Assembly (NCBI GenBank): GCA_943736015.1
Contig: OX031065.1
Span: 26,984,427 to 27,048,426, forward strand
From: Tridacna crocea
Lineage: Eukaryota; Mollusca; Bivalvia; Cardiida; Cardiidae
DNA: 64,000 nt
Direction of reading: 5' to 3'
The notes below the pieces were generated by a model. It had not been told where the DNA came from, made no database searches, and saw only the letters and a list, made by a program, of their open reading frames with translations. Made by a program: the position numbers and the translations under genes. This document shows positions 1 through 10,225 of this stretch, piece by piece. How positions within the stretch are numbered: the first letter of the stretch is position 1; each line of letters opens with the position of its first letter.

Positions 1-59
1 ATTTCGGCATTGGAGAATCTTGTAGACTCCCTGTTGCAGAAATTTCACCATCAGCCACC

Positions 60-150
60 AGGCACGGTGATCCAGTCGGCGACATACACGGTTTGAAACC
101 TAGGGGTCGCAAGTTTGATTTCCATACCGGGAAAAAGGAATTTCTATCCG
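60..150 (+). repeat. possible decayed tRNA-derived SINE head
   Basis: TGATCCAGTCGG at 68-79 resembles a Pol III box A and AGTTTGATTTCC near 112-123 resembles a box B. Both depart from consensus and no cloverleaf closes, so this is only a weak suggestion. The rest of 1-390 holds nothing I recognise. Confidence 0.15.
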
Positions 151-390
151 AAGATTGACGAAGTCATTGCGATGAGACGTACTCCTCTCCTTCAGAAATT
201 TTTGATGTTAATATGGAAAAGCAGCCGGTGGCTTGGTTAGAGTGTTATGCAAAGTGACAGCCTGAATAGAGCACTGGCAGCCGTTATGTAGCCAAGAAAT
301 CGGGGTGAAACAAAGCCGAATCTCCCATTTTCTTGAATTTCTCTACTCAGATATATTTCCTTTACTTTATTGTTCAATGGAAGTTTTCAT

Positions 391-576
391 CAGTACTCAC
401 CAACCATTCTTACGAATATTCTTAGTGTCATGCTGAAGAATTTTCTAAATTTAAAAGTAACAAATTGCTGATTGGCTAAACCATCTGGTTCAGCCAATCA
501 GAAGTTGTGTTACTTTCACATGCAGAAAAGTTTTAAGAATTAGACAAGGAATTTTCTTCAGAATGGTTGGGGATAT
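391..576. repeat. family D palindromic element
   Basis: An imperfect palindrome. The left end CACCAACCATTCTTACGAA pairs with the right end TTCAGAATGGTTGG, and the centre is ATTGGCTAAACC / GGTTCAGCCAAT. Better-preserved copies lie at 18509-18708 and 39984-40189. No coding potential, so it is probably a non-autonomous DNA element. Confidence 0.6.
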
Positions 577-1120
577 ATCGATCCTGTTTCCCAATTCTTC
601 TCTGTTATTTCAACGATGATCTTGGGAGGGTCGACGCGGAGGCGACTGGCAGGTCTTAAAATAGCACAGATAGAAAAGGTTGAAATCACACAACCAATAT
701 CCCCTCCCGAAAGTTTTCCAGTAAAGAAGTAAACAGGACATTAGAGATGACACAGTGCATTAAGATTTCCATATAAATTGTCTGGAAAACATTTACGCGG
801 GCAATTTACCGGCGATATATGTTTTTGACGTTTGCTCAATGACAGAGAATTCCCCATGCCAATTTAGGAATCGAAAATATGAGGTTTATTAAAGCCTGCG
901 CTCATTCAACTGCACAGAACTTGTAATTTTTCCTTTTTCTTTCCGTGACCTTTCTAAGATACACACTTATACTTACACTTACACACACCAGAGAGCGAAA
1001 TAAAAAATGCGCAGCTGTTAAAATTGATAGACCGTAGAGTGGTTCAGAATATAGACAAATTACCGACATGTAATTAATGTGTATAAGGGATAGATATATA
1101 TATATATTGAAAATTTTCCA
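577..1120. other. no recognised feature
   Basis: AT-rich sequence with a short (TA)n run near 1094-1107. Open frames here are short and of low complexity. I see no gene or repeat family. Confidence 0.4.
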
Positions 1121-1352
1121 TTTAACCATTTATCAAACAAACCCTGGTTTTTACGACCCTTAGAAAGAAGTCTTTTGAAAACATTGTGTGAAAGGCAGAA
1201 ACTGCTGGTAACCAGCATTTTCTCAATTCGCACAATGATTTCTATCCTATTGGGAAAAAACTTCAATTTTTGAGTAACGTCAGTTATTTTGTCGGCTGCA
1301 AGTTCTTTAAATTGGACCAGTCTAAAATTTTGTCGTTTGGTAGAGAGTTAAA
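1121..1352 (+). mobile_element. family A TTAA-hairpin element, diverged
   Basis: It begins TTTAACCATTTATCAAACAA and ends TTGGTAGAGAGTTAAA. The hairpin centre GCTGGTAACCAGC is intact, but its right arm is degraded (TCTCAATTCGCACAATG), so this is probably an old copy. Confidence 0.7.
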
Positions 1353-1406
1353 ACCGGAAGCGTTACATCAGTGATTTTTTAAAGGTATTTCACAAATACT
1401 ATTTTT

Positions 1407-2361
1407 GTGGTATTTATCGAAGACGATACCATTATGAGTTCAATATTAAGTTTTTAAGGCCATATATCGTATTTTGTACAAAGCCGAAGAAAATAAACCC
1501 AATTAAACTGACTTCTTCTCGAGCAAATGAGTTTTTCGGTAGCACTCAGACATGTAATTGGAAATGGAATGTTGAAATACACTGAGTGAGGCCATCGGTC
1601 GTCGAAATACTAATTTTTGATTGAAATAGCTTTACACCCTCAAAGCCTTTCATTGGCGCAATGATACAAAATTAGTGTACCGATCGCTTGGTACTGGGGT
1701 TTTTCGCTCCAAAACCAGTTTGTCCCATAACTTGTTCATCCCATGATTGCGCGCTGCTCCATTTGATTGGGCATGAATATTTTTACATCGAATAATTGAT
1801 TGTAATGTTTGGAATTAAATGCTATCGACAAGAGGTATTTCAAAATCAAAGTTTTCGGGTAAAAACCAAATTCGATTGTTTCTCTCACCATCCTTCATGT
1901 AGCCTGTCGAGGGACGCTACTCCTGACTGCTAAGGATCAAAGGGAGACCACCAATACATTGATGATCTCATTATCTCCCGCTAGAAGACATCCTACAAAT
2001 ACACATCTACGTAATATGGGTATACTTAGTACAGAACCGGACTGCGCGACAACCGCTACACCGGCCATTTATAAAACAGGCCCTGCATGCTTGGGTAATA
2101 GCTTCGGTGTTAGCCCTACTTTTCCCTAGCATATTGGAACGGTGATGCGTGATAGCAGACAGGTCGAAACTACGAAGAATATGACATGCGCAGACAACGC
2201 AAATATGCTTAGCTTTGTCATGAGCAGTCAGAAAGGTTTCCATTTTCTTAGTAGGTTGATTCTCAAGTCAATATTTGAATAATATTTTTCTTTTTCTTTC
2301 AAATTATTACTTCCACACAATGGCTTCCTTGACAAAAACCACTTCAGCGTTCTCAACGCCT
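1407..2361 (+). repeat. family J dispersed repeat, interrupted
   Basis: It runs from GTGGTATTTATCGAAGACGA to TTCAGCGTTCTCAACGCC. Relatives are at 25225-25745, 32258-32570, 55795-56570 and 57640-58255, the last two in reverse orientation. It is about 700 bp once the inserted family I copy is removed. No protein is preserved, so it is probably a non-autonomous element of unknown class. Confidence 0.65.
1977..2190 (-). repeat. family I repeat inserted in J
   Basis: The reverse complement runs from GCATGTCATATTCTTCG to GATGTGTATTTGTAGGATG and matches 42536-42824 and 54770-55086. Other J copies read straight across this point, which identifies it as an insertion. The short open frame here is repeat-derived. 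Confidence 0.55.
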
Positions 2362-3480
2362 TGATTTTGTTCGTTTTTATGAATACAGTTCTTGAAAAGA
2401 AACTTTAGGGAAACCAGCATTTCTGCAGGGTTTTCCACAGTTATTTATAGGAAATACCGAGGCTATTTCCAAAGTCTGTAAGGGCTGTTTTTGGAAGTCG
2501 ATTACGTCAGTAATCGGTCTTCCTATGTGAACGCTCAGGCATTTGGGAAATCACCCAACAACACCAATATTAAACCAGCGAAAAAAAAGTTCTATGAAAT
2601 TCAAGAATTTAAACATATAAAACGATTGAATTTCAGATAAGAAATGAAATAAGTCAAACTATTGCACTAAACAGATATTTTCTTTGAACTGCTATGACAT
2701 TTCGATGAATAATTATCAAATCTTAATATTTGTTAATACACAGATCCTATATTTTTCTATATGAATGCGGACGAATCTAGCCATTCGGCATTACTCAGGT
2801 GTTGAGAGGGTGTCGCACCACTGCTAGACTGCTTCCGGTTCGTAGTCGTCCCAAGTGAAAATTTGCAGTGGCACTTTTGTTGCACTGTTGTATGGGGCTA
2901 AGAGGGCTTGGTGGTATATAATTTAGATTTGCTTCAAATATAGGCATTGGGGGACCACTCAGACGTATTTTTATTGTATATTGAGTGGACCATTTTGTGT
3001 CACTAGAGGATCAAAAAATTGGGGTCATGGCGGTGAACAGGTGTTTTTGAGAGGGAAAATTCTAGGGTGCCCGTTGTTTTTGAGATTTAGCGAAAAACGC
3101 AATCGGTTGACATGTTGTTTTTAATGCATTTTTTCGAAGGACTATGGACGTACTTTAGACAGCAAGAGACGGGAAAGCAAAATTTTTGCCATTAAGCGAT
3201 CTGTGAGGCTTCAAAGATGACCAATTTCACTCTATTTTCAACATGGCCAAAAACCACAGGTGTGACACCAGAGCCATCAAATCGGCCGAGATGTTACGAT
3301 TACCAATCGGGCACTATTTTATGAATGATATGTCACTCGGACCCATGTTCACATAAAAAATAGCTTTCGTTAAAAACGCATCATTAATATTCTTACCTAA
3401 AAAATTATTGGTTTGTTACACGTTTATTTTTCAAGGCATTTACATTTTCAACAAATATTTGCTTGAATGTCTGAAGTAAC
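2362..3480. other. no recognised gene; one small inverted repeat
   Basis: A small inverted repeat (GGACCACTCA / TGAGTGGACC) lies near 2952-2993. Nothing else here could be matched to a family, and no open frame stands out. Confidence 0.35.
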
Positions 3481-3599
3481 CTAATTTATTCATACGCGCA
3501 ACGTGACTTTCATCCACACCACAGCTTTGAAACGGCGGCGAGTGAAACGCAAAGAAACAAGTCACAATTTGATCTGAACAAACCCAAGGCTGCAAAGGT
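3481..3599 (+). other. possible 5' exon with splice donor
   Basis: The sequence before 3599 is less AT-rich than its surroundings and ends GGCTGCAAAG|GTAAAG, a good donor. One frame is open back from the donor but has no ATG before a stop, so it would have to be untranslated or part of a longer exon. It could be the 5' end of the weak gene signal at 6.8-8.4 kb. Very uncertain. Confidence 0.12.
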
Positions 3600-4204
3600 A
3601 AAGTTCAATGTATTTTTTTTTCTTTTTTGAAATGTGTTTTTGTTTTAAACGTGAAGGACAATACGTCCTTCCTGAAGTATTGTTCAGAAACGAAGTAGGT
3701 CAGTGGTTGTTTATAAAGATAACAGTCGCCATTTTGATTGATTGTAAGCTCGTGAAAGCTTTACGCCTGCGTTTCAGAAGGCTACATTAGTATATAAATA
3801 TGAATGATTTGTATTCCATTTGCTGCCATAACTAAATGTATTGCTCTTCGTCGAAGAAGAATATTTAACAAATCCCAAATGTCAACAGTCCTTACAGTGA
3901 CTGGAAATTTCGACCGATAACAATTTCGTCCCATTACAATTTCGGCCCATTCTCCTAACGTGAGTTTACATGGTTTGCATTTGTGTAATAAATCTTACAC
4001 CTTTATAATCTTCTAAACTTACCTTTCAGCACTAGGATTTTGTAGCCCTAAGGTGAAAGTGTGTTGAAATGTTGGAAAAATATAAAATGGTGATCTATTC
4101 TTCCCCTTTCATATAGTTAATTTTGACTTTAATGCTGTCAACCTGGATCTAACATATATATGCATTTAAATCTTTAAATTGGCTCAGCCAAAAGTATTGC
4201 AGCT
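3600..4204. other. AT-rich spacer with a 17-bp tandem motif
   Basis: Three head-to-tail units of the form AATTTCGNCCNATTAC occupy about 3904-3955. The rest, including a short T/F-rich open frame at 3608, has no recognisable content. Confidence 0.4.
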
Positions 4205-4855
4205 TTTGTACTTTCACTTAAAGGTGGCCCTTCAGATTTTTGGACGAAATTTATACAAAAATATTAAAATTCATCCTGATACTCCCAGTACTTTTAAATT
4301 TCATTCATAAAACCCCAGTAGTCGAAAACCATCCGACAACAAGAGAAATTAGAGATTTACTACGGCCCAGGTCAACACTGACGGGAACCATGGTCTGTTT
4401 TTAGATGAGCAACTTGCTCACTCACTTACCGGAAATACACAAATGATGCTTCAAACACATCGACTGAAGAAAAAGTTTATGGAAAATAACATGTTTGTTA
4501 TGTTATGGAATTTAAGAGTCATTAGTCACGTGCCAGTCACTTTACATTCCCACTATGCTTCTTTTGATTTTTGGTGTAAAATCTAAAAATACCTTAACCC
4601 TTTACCACACAATCCCGACTTTTAACACCCCTGTGAAAGAAGCCTTTTAAAAACATTGTGGGAAAAGGAGAAAATGCTGGTCACCAGCATTTTCTCCTTT
4701 TCCCACAATGTTTTCTTCCCTTCCCAAAATAAATTTTAATTCTTTAGTCACATTCATTTTGTCGTCTGCAAACACTTTCAATTTGGACCAGTCTATAGTT
4801 TTGTCGTTTGGTAAAGGGTTAAGAGGCTACATAGCCTTTTAAGAGAATACCATAA
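4205..4855 (+). repeat. family R repeat, split by an A element
   Basis: GGTGGCCCTTCAGATTTTTG through CCCCAGTAGTCGAAAACCAT and on to GCCTTTTAAGAGAATACCA is shared with 14515-14930. The family A copy at 4594-4822 interrupts this one but not the other. Function unknown. Confidence 0.7.
4594..4822 (+). mobile_element. family A TTAA-hairpin element, complete
   Basis: Reference copy. It starts TTAACCCTTTACCACACAAT and ends TCGTTTGGTAAAGGGTTAA. The hairpin at about 4650-4712 has the centre GCTGGTCACCAGC with arms pairing AAAGGAGAAAAT with ATTTTCTCCTTT. No coding capacity, so it needs a transposase supplied elsewhere. TTAA borders and CCC ends point to a piggyBac- or Kolobok-like source (inference). 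The related R repeat at 14515-14930 has no insertion here, which fixes both borders. Confidence 0.88.
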
Positions 4856-5040
4856 AAAAATGTATACAAAAAGTGTCATGGTATTGAAGTTTTTGAAGTT
4901 AATCGACATAATATTTAGTAGATTCATTCAATTTGGCTGGCAAGTATCTTGCAAAATTGATACCTGCTTCTGTAGAGAAAAGGGTTAAACATTAATATTG
5001 AAAAAAAAAAAACTAAATGAATGTGCATGCAAAACCGAAC

Positions 5041-5226
5041 AAAAGAAAACATTTGAAAACATTGTGGGAAAAGGAGAAAATGCTGGTAACCAATGTTTTC
5101 TTCTTTTCCTATAATGTGTTCTTATCCTTTACTGACAAATCTTATTACTTGTGCCACATTTACTATGTCTCTTGGAAATTCTTTCAATTTTGATCGGTCT
5201 GAATTGTGTTGTGTGGTAAAGAGTCA
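5041..5226 (+). mobile_element. family A element, 5' truncated
   Basis: It begins inside the left flank (ACATTTGAAAACATTGTGGG) and ends TGTGGTAAAGAGTCAAA. The hairpin has lost part of its right arm. Confidence 0.6.
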
Positions 5227-5293
5227 AATCTGATTTAAAAGGTTTTTTGAAAATTGTGTTTGCATAGGTAAAAAGGCTGTACAGTATGTGTGC

Positions 5294-5522
5294 TTAACTC
5301 ATTACCACACGAGAAAATTTTAGACTGGTCCAAATTGAAAGCATTTGCAGACGACAAAATAAAAGTGACTAAAAAATAGAAATGTGTTCTGGGAAGGGTA
5401 GAAAACACTGTGGGAAAAGGAGAAAATGCTAGTTACCAGTATTTTCTCCTTTTCCCATAGTGTTTTTAAAAGGCTTTTTTCTTAGGGGCGTCAAAAGTAG
5501 GGATTGTGTGGTAATGGGTTAA
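5294..5522 (-). mobile_element. family A element, first of three abutting
   Basis: It starts TTAACTCATTACCACACGAG and ends GTGTGGTAATGGGTTAA. The last TTAA (5519-5522) is also the first TTAA of the next copy. The hairpin arms carry the CACTGTGGG / CCCATAGTG variant. Confidence 0.85.
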
Positions 5523-5747
5523 CCCATTACCACACAGTCCCTACTTTTGACGCCTCTGAGAAAGAAGCCTTTTGAAAACACTGTAGGAAAAGGAGAAAAT
5601 GCTGGTAACCAGCATTTTCTCCTTTTCCCACAGTGTTTTCTACCCTTCCAAGAACAAGTTTCAATTTTTCAGTCACCTTTATTTTGTCGTCTGCAAATGC
5701 TTTAGATTTGAACAAGTCTAAAATTTTGTCATTTGGAAATGAGTTAA
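5519..5747 (+). mobile_element. family A element, second of three abutting
   Basis: Opposite in orientation to both neighbours and shares TTAA with each (5519-5522 and 5744-5747). Hairpin centre GCTGGTAACCAGC, arms of the CACTG/CAGTG type. A 163-residue open frame on the minus strand crosses this and the next copy and is purely repeat-derived. Confidence 0.85.
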
Positions 5748-5976
5748 CTCTTTCCCAAACAACAAAATTTAAGAGGGGTCCAAATTGAAAGCCATGCTGA
5801 TGACATAATAAATGTGGCTCAAAAATTGAAATTTGTTTAGGGAAGAATAGAAAACATTGTGAGAAAAGGAGATAATGATGGTTACCCACACTTTCTACTT
5901 TTCCTACAATATTTTCAAAAAGCTTCTGTCTCAGGATCGTTGAAAGTCGGGATTGTTTGGTAGTCTTAAGAGTTAA
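5744..5976 (-). mobile_element. family A element, third of three abutting
   Basis: It begins TTAACTCTTTCCCAAACAAC and ends AAGAGTTAA. The hairpin is eroded (GATGGTTACCCAC), so this copy is older than its neighbour. Confidence 0.75.
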
Positions 5977-6158
5977 AGGTATTAACCAGTGGCACTGTTG
6001 AGTTGATGCAGAATGCAAACCATTTTAGATATGTCTGTTTGGACTACTTTAGCTTTTAACAATTGCCACAGTCAGGGAGATTTGTCTGAAATGATTATGA
6101 TCCTTGATTGAACATTAAAACCAATATTTTATCATCTACAAAAGATGTGAAGCATTCT

Positions 6159-6347
6159 TTAACCTTTTACCACTCAGTGATGAGTTTTGACACCCCAAGG
6201 AAAGAAGCCTCCTTTTCCCACAATATTTTCTACTATGTCATAAGAACAATTGCAGCATTTGATTCAGATAATGAGATTGAAATTGTTGTCTGCAACTGCT
6301 TTCAATTTCGACAAGGCTAGAATGTTGTCAATTGGTAATGGGGTTAG
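6159..6347 (+). mobile_element. family A element lacking one hairpin arm
   Basis: TTAACCTTTTACCACTCAG at the left and TTGGTAATGGGGTTA at the right. The left hairpin arm is deleted, leaving only CCTCCTTTTCCCACAATATT. Confidence 0.7.
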
Positions 6348-6845
6348 ACCTGGTTTGTATGTGTTAGCATGATGCTTTCAAGTGGGATAAAGCAGTTAAG
6401 CTAAAGAAATGCGGGCTGAGCTTAACGGGAAGCCATAACCCCTATCTTGCCTATTGCAACATTGGTCATATTTGCTAATAGTGTAGACCAATGATCAACC
6501 TGCATAGCCATTCAGTCTGATGTTGGTCTGCACTGTTGGCAAATTTTACAGTGACTTAAATTCGGAAGCAAATCTGGAATAGTCTATTCTGGGAAATCAG
6601 CAGCATAAGAGGTAAAACTGACCCTTGAAAAGATTTTTGAAAAATGTTTTTGTTAAAGAAAAAATTGCTCAACAGTAAGGTGGGTAATTTTAGACAATCA
6701 AGGCCCTCTTCAATTCTTTGGACAATAACTTGATGTTGCATCAATCTACAATATGCATCTTTGATAAAAGAAGAATGTTAAGTTAAATACTGTTCAGATT
6801 TTTGTATGGCTATCATTTGGTTATATTTCTTTGTATCTGTTTTAG
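6348..6845. other. no recognised feature, intron-like
   Basis: Ends in a pyrimidine-rich tract (TTATATTTCTTTGTATC) leading into TGTTTTAG at 6838-6845, which would serve as a splice acceptor. No family match. Confidence 0.3.
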
Positions 6846-7059
6846 GAAGAGATTGTGCAGGTCAGAGGGACAGACGTCCAGGTCAAGACAGTTAAGATCT
6901 CAAGATGGCACAGATGACTTAAAGGTGTTACTCTGGAGGGAGTGGAGGGAGATGAGTTCAAAGAACCTAATGGGTCAATACATATAGCTAACAATTGTTG
7001 TTGTCAATACATACAGAGACGAGATGTCAGTGTCAACCAAAACAAAGACTGAAATTAAG
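6846..7059 (+). pseudogene. possible decayed coding sequence
   Basis: Right after an acceptor-like TTTTAG, one frame reads EEIVQVRGTDVQVKTVK, meets a stop, then continues LEGVEGDEFKEPNGSIHIA. After a one-base shift another frame reads TIVVVNTYRDEMSVSTKTK up to a donor-like AAG|GTATTA at 7059. The mixed, protein-like composition suggests an eroded exon or exons, but one stop and one frameshift break it. I recognise no family. It might instead be two separate exons or chance. The possible exon at 8254 would join it in phase 0. Confidence 0.2.
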
Positions 7060-7302
7060 GTATTAAATCCACTCTAGTCTTCCCAGGTTATCCCTAGTGC
7101 TCATGGTGAACAGTTGTGATGGGTTGGTATTTTGACTATTGTGTGTCTGTTCACCATTAGCACAAGCACATTTACATGTTGCTCCTGAAGTTCTATTTGA
7201 CAAAGCCCAGAAAAGCAATGTCACAAACTGGCTTTCAGTATCTTTAACAGAATCACTAAGATGTAAAACGATAATTAAACTTTTGACAGTATTGTCCTCA
7301 AG
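7060..7302. other. no recognised feature
   Basis: A spacer between the decayed coding signal and the next A element. It would be intron if the 8254 exon is real. Confidence 0.3.
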
Positions 7303-7531
7303 TTAACCCATTACCACGCAATCCCTACTTTTGACGACCTTTGGAAACAAGCCTTTTGAAAACATTGTGGGAAAAGGAGAAAATGCTGGTAAGTCGCATT
7401 TTCTCCTTTTCCCACAATATTTTCTACCCCTCACAAAACAAAGTTCAAATTTTCATTCACATTTATTTTTGGTCTGCAAATGCTTTAAATTTGGACAAGC
7501 CTAAAATATTGTCATTTGGGTAATGAGTTAA
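7303..7531 (+). mobile_element. family A element, complete
   Basis: TTAACCCATTACCACGCAAT to TTGGGTAATGAGTTAA. The hairpin centre is altered to GCTGGTAAGTCGC; the arms otherwise pair. Confidence 0.82.
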
Positions 7532-7896
7532 TCTCTTTCAGACCTTGCATGGCCCAACGTAAGATCTGGAAAAAGATTGATCTTATGCCGTTTGTTTACT
7601 AACATGTTGGGACATTCTTATTGGTGTATCAGCATTGATGATAATTCAACATTCTTTTTCAGGAGACTGAAATAGGGCTATCTTGACTCACTTGTTTCCT
7701 CAGTCATTTGCTATTGAAAATAATAGAACCACTGTGATTCTCTAAAATTCTCAAAGTAACTGTGACTCAAATTATATATTTCCATTATCACCAGAAATTC
7801 TAATTTCTATGGGCATAGATCAAGAAAAGTGCAGAGATACTGCAGAAAATCCTTACATTGCTAATGCATATTTCAGCTGATTGTTAGAAAACATAG
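7532..7896. other. no recognised feature
   Basis: AT-rich spacer with no open frame or repeat family that I can support. Confidence 0.35.
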
Positions 7897-8113
7897 TTAA
7901 CCCATTACCACAGAATCCCTACTTTTGACGACCCTAAGAAAGAAGCTTTTAGAAAACAGTATGGGAAAAGGAGAAAATGCTGGTAACCAGCATTCTCACA
8001 ATGTTTTCTACCCTTCACAAAACAAATTTCAAATTTTCAGTTACTTTTATTTTTTGGTCTGCAAATGCTTTTGATTTGGGGAAACCTAAAATATTGTTGT
8101 TTGGTAATGTTAA
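7897..8113 (+). mobile_element. family A element, hairpin arm shortened
   Basis: TTAACCCATTACCACAGAAT at the left and TTGGTAATGTTAA at the right. About 14 bp of the right arm are missing: CCAGCATTCTCACAATG replaces the usual CCAGCATTTTCTCCTTTTCC. Confidence 0.78.
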
Positions 8114-8253
8114 CTGCTACTAACACAAATTAGTGTGAAAAATAGCCCAGAATATTTTTTTGTGTGGGAATTTCATACTAACTTGTTTGTTTGATTTTCA
8201 AAAGTAAATTCTTTTTTTTTTTTTAATTTCAATGGCTTTTTTTTTTTTTTCAG

Positions 8254-8352
8254 ACTTGCCAGGAGCCATCCTCCCAAGTAGAAGGGGAGTTGCAGGCATA
8301 CATTGCAGAAAACAAGTACACCATCATTAAGAGCGACTACGTAAAGCACTAA
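8254..8352 (+). CDS. possible terminal coding exon, product unknown
   Basis: Two long T tracts (8211-8250) end in CAG at 8251-8253, a textbook acceptor. The frame that follows in phase 0 codes 32 residues and a TAA: it begins TCQEPSSQVEGE, continues LQAYIAENKYTIIKSD, and ends YVKH. It has a normal soluble-protein composition, unlike the chance open frames nearby. It can be joined in phase 0 to the donor at 7059. I do not recognise the family and no poly(A) signal is obvious before the A element at 8428. It may be the last exon of a small gene, a processed remnant, or chance. Confidence 0.33.
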   Translation, partial: TCQEPSSQVEGELQAYIAENKYTIIKSDYVKH

Positions 8353-8427
8353 ACTACAGCAGTGCAGACTCCGACTAATCTCTACAAAAGAAGATGTTTA
8401 CGTGCGTGCGTCCGTTAAACTTTTTCT

Positions 8428-8639
8428 TTAACCCTTTCCCAGACCGCAAATTCAAAGCATTTTGCCGATGACAAATTAACAGTTGCTTAAAAGATGATTT
8501 TTCTATATGATAGGGTAGAAAACATTGTGGGAAAAGGAGAATATGCTGGTTACCAGCATTTTCTCCTTTTCCCACAATGTTTCCAAAAGGCTTCTATTCC
8601 TTTCCCATAAAAACCAGGGATTGTTTGGGAAAGAGTTAA
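8428..8639 (-). mobile_element. family A element, complete
   Basis: TTAACCCTTTCCCAGACCGC to TTGTTTGGGAAAGAGTTAA. The ends use TTTCCCA where most copies have TTTACCA, a subfamily shared with 41032, 41516 and 56697. Hairpin nearly perfect. Confidence 0.82.
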
Positions 8640-8920
8640 AAAAAACTTCTCCTCAGAAACTATAGACTGGATTTCTACCAAATTTTACAGGAATGTTCCT
8701 TAGGTGGTCCTGTTTCAAATTCCTTCAAATAATTGTGTTCCATGAATAATTCTGGTTGCCATGGCAACCAAAGTAAAAAACCTTTAAAAATCTTCTCCTC
8801 CCAAACCACTAATTGGATAGCATTATTTTTTTGCAGGAATGTTCCTTAGATAGAGGTCTACAGAATTCCTTAAAAAAAAAAGATCCGTCAAAAAACATGG
8901 CTTTTATGGGAGACTCATTT
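8640..8920 (+). repeat. two diverged units of the family L repeat
   Basis: ACTTCTCCTCAGAAAC and CAGGAATGTTCCTTAG recur about 155 bp apart and match the 166-bp array at 31373-32110. Units are separated by GGTTGCCATGGCAACC, a perfect 16-bp palindrome. Confidence 0.5.
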
Positions 8921-9019
8921 TCCTTTTATGGTATAAAGTAAAATCTTTGAAAAATTTTTTCTCTCATACTATTCATTTTGATTTCATTGTTGTATTGGAG
9001 GTTAGTTCCTATGCTGGTA

Positions 9020-9245
9020 AGTCTTTACCATACAGTCCTGACTTTTAATGACCCTAAAGAAGAAGTCTTTAGAAAACACTCTTGGAAATGGAGAAAATGC
9101 TGGTAATCAGCATTTTCTCTTTTTCCCTCGGTGTTTTCTACTCTATCAAGGAGAGAAATCATCATTTCATCAATGTTTAATTTGTTGTCTGCAAATGATT
9201 TCAGTTTGGTCACATCCCAAATTTTGTCGTTTGGTAAAGAGTTAA
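9020..9245 (+). mobile_element. family A element without left TTAA
   Basis: Left end GTCTTTACCATACAGTCC, right end TTTGGTAAAGAGTTAA. The hairpin arms have drifted but still pair around GCTGGTAATCAGC. Confidence 0.75.
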
Positions 9246-9396
9246 AGATGGTTGCTTTACATAATCTATAATCCTTTTCATATAAAACAAGAGAACCTCT
9301 ACACTTTGATTAGTTCTGGTAAAGGTTTGTTGACCTACTGGTGACCTAGTACAAAAAGGGACAGGGCTTCACTGTTGTGATAAAGCATTTTGTTAT

Positions 9397-9593
9397 CCAA
9401 TCAAACTGATCCCTAACAAAGAAGACTTTAGAAAACATTGTGGGAAAAGGAGAAAATGCTGGTAACCTTTTCCCACAATGTTATCTACCCTTCACAAAAC
9501 AACCTTTAAATTTTCAGTCACTTTTATTTTTTCATCTACAAAATGCTTTCCATTTTGACAACCCTAAAATGTTGTCATTTGGTAATGGGTTAA
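9397..9593 (+). mobile_element. family A element with hairpin collapsed
   Basis: The left arm AAAGGAGAAAATGCTGGTAA runs straight into CCTTTTCCCACAATG, so about 18 bp of the palindrome centre are deleted. The right end GGTAATGGGTTAA is intact; the left end is diverged. Confidence 0.7.
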
Positions 9594-9790
9594 CGATAAC
9601 CAGAAGACGAAATTTTTATAACTGGCCATAATTGAAAGATGTTGCAGACAACATAATAAATCTTCAAATTAGTAAAACTTGTATCAAAAAGGGTAGAAAT
9701 TATTGTGTAAAACTAAGAAAATGCAGGTTACTTTTATTTTCTTCTTTTCTCACGTTTTCATTGCTTTTTTTCTTTTAAAGTGACCTAAAA
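9594..9790 (-). mobile_element. family A element, old and degenerate
   Basis: Follows the previous copy directly. CAGAAGACGAAATTTTTATA, a Cys-free TTGCAGACAAC segment and GGGTAGAAATTATTGTG keep the family order, but the hairpin no longer pairs well. Confidence 0.45.
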
Positions 9791-10225
9791 TGCAGGAATG
9801 AATGGTAATTGTTAAAAACTTCTCTTCACCGTTACAGAAAAATCAGGCCTGTGGAGCGATACAGGCGCTCAAGCGCCTCTAGTTTATAGACTTGAGGTAG
9901 AATGCTTTCGGAAACATTTTCGGTATACGAGAAAGTGCTTGTAATGCATATTTACTCCATTGGTCACCATGTTTTCTTTCTTCAAAAGGCTACTGCACAC
10001 TTTGAGCAAAAGTTCATTTCTTGTTTGCAAATCTTTTCTAGACTAAATTTTTTTTTATGTAGATAGAGTGATAGATTGATATTTTACATGCACATCATCT
10101 GGCTAGTCAGGTTTTTGTGTATATATTTTCACTTGATTACTTTTTGGTACATGTTCATTATGTTTTTGCCACAACCTTTATGTTTACATGCTGTATCTTA
10201 CTATATTTGCCTGTTCTTTAACCAA
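9791..10225. other. no recognised gene
   Basis: Contains a small palindrome AGGCGCTCAAGCGCCT near 9866-9881 and a faint A-like stretch at 9895-10050. The 68-residue frame at 10076 is a run of hydrophobic residues without a family signal. Confidence 0.3.

Noticed and set aside
5527-6018. 163-residue open frame on the minus strand
   Set aside because: Runs through two abutting family A elements; the same QHFLLFPQCF-like phrase appears wherever the A hairpin is read through.
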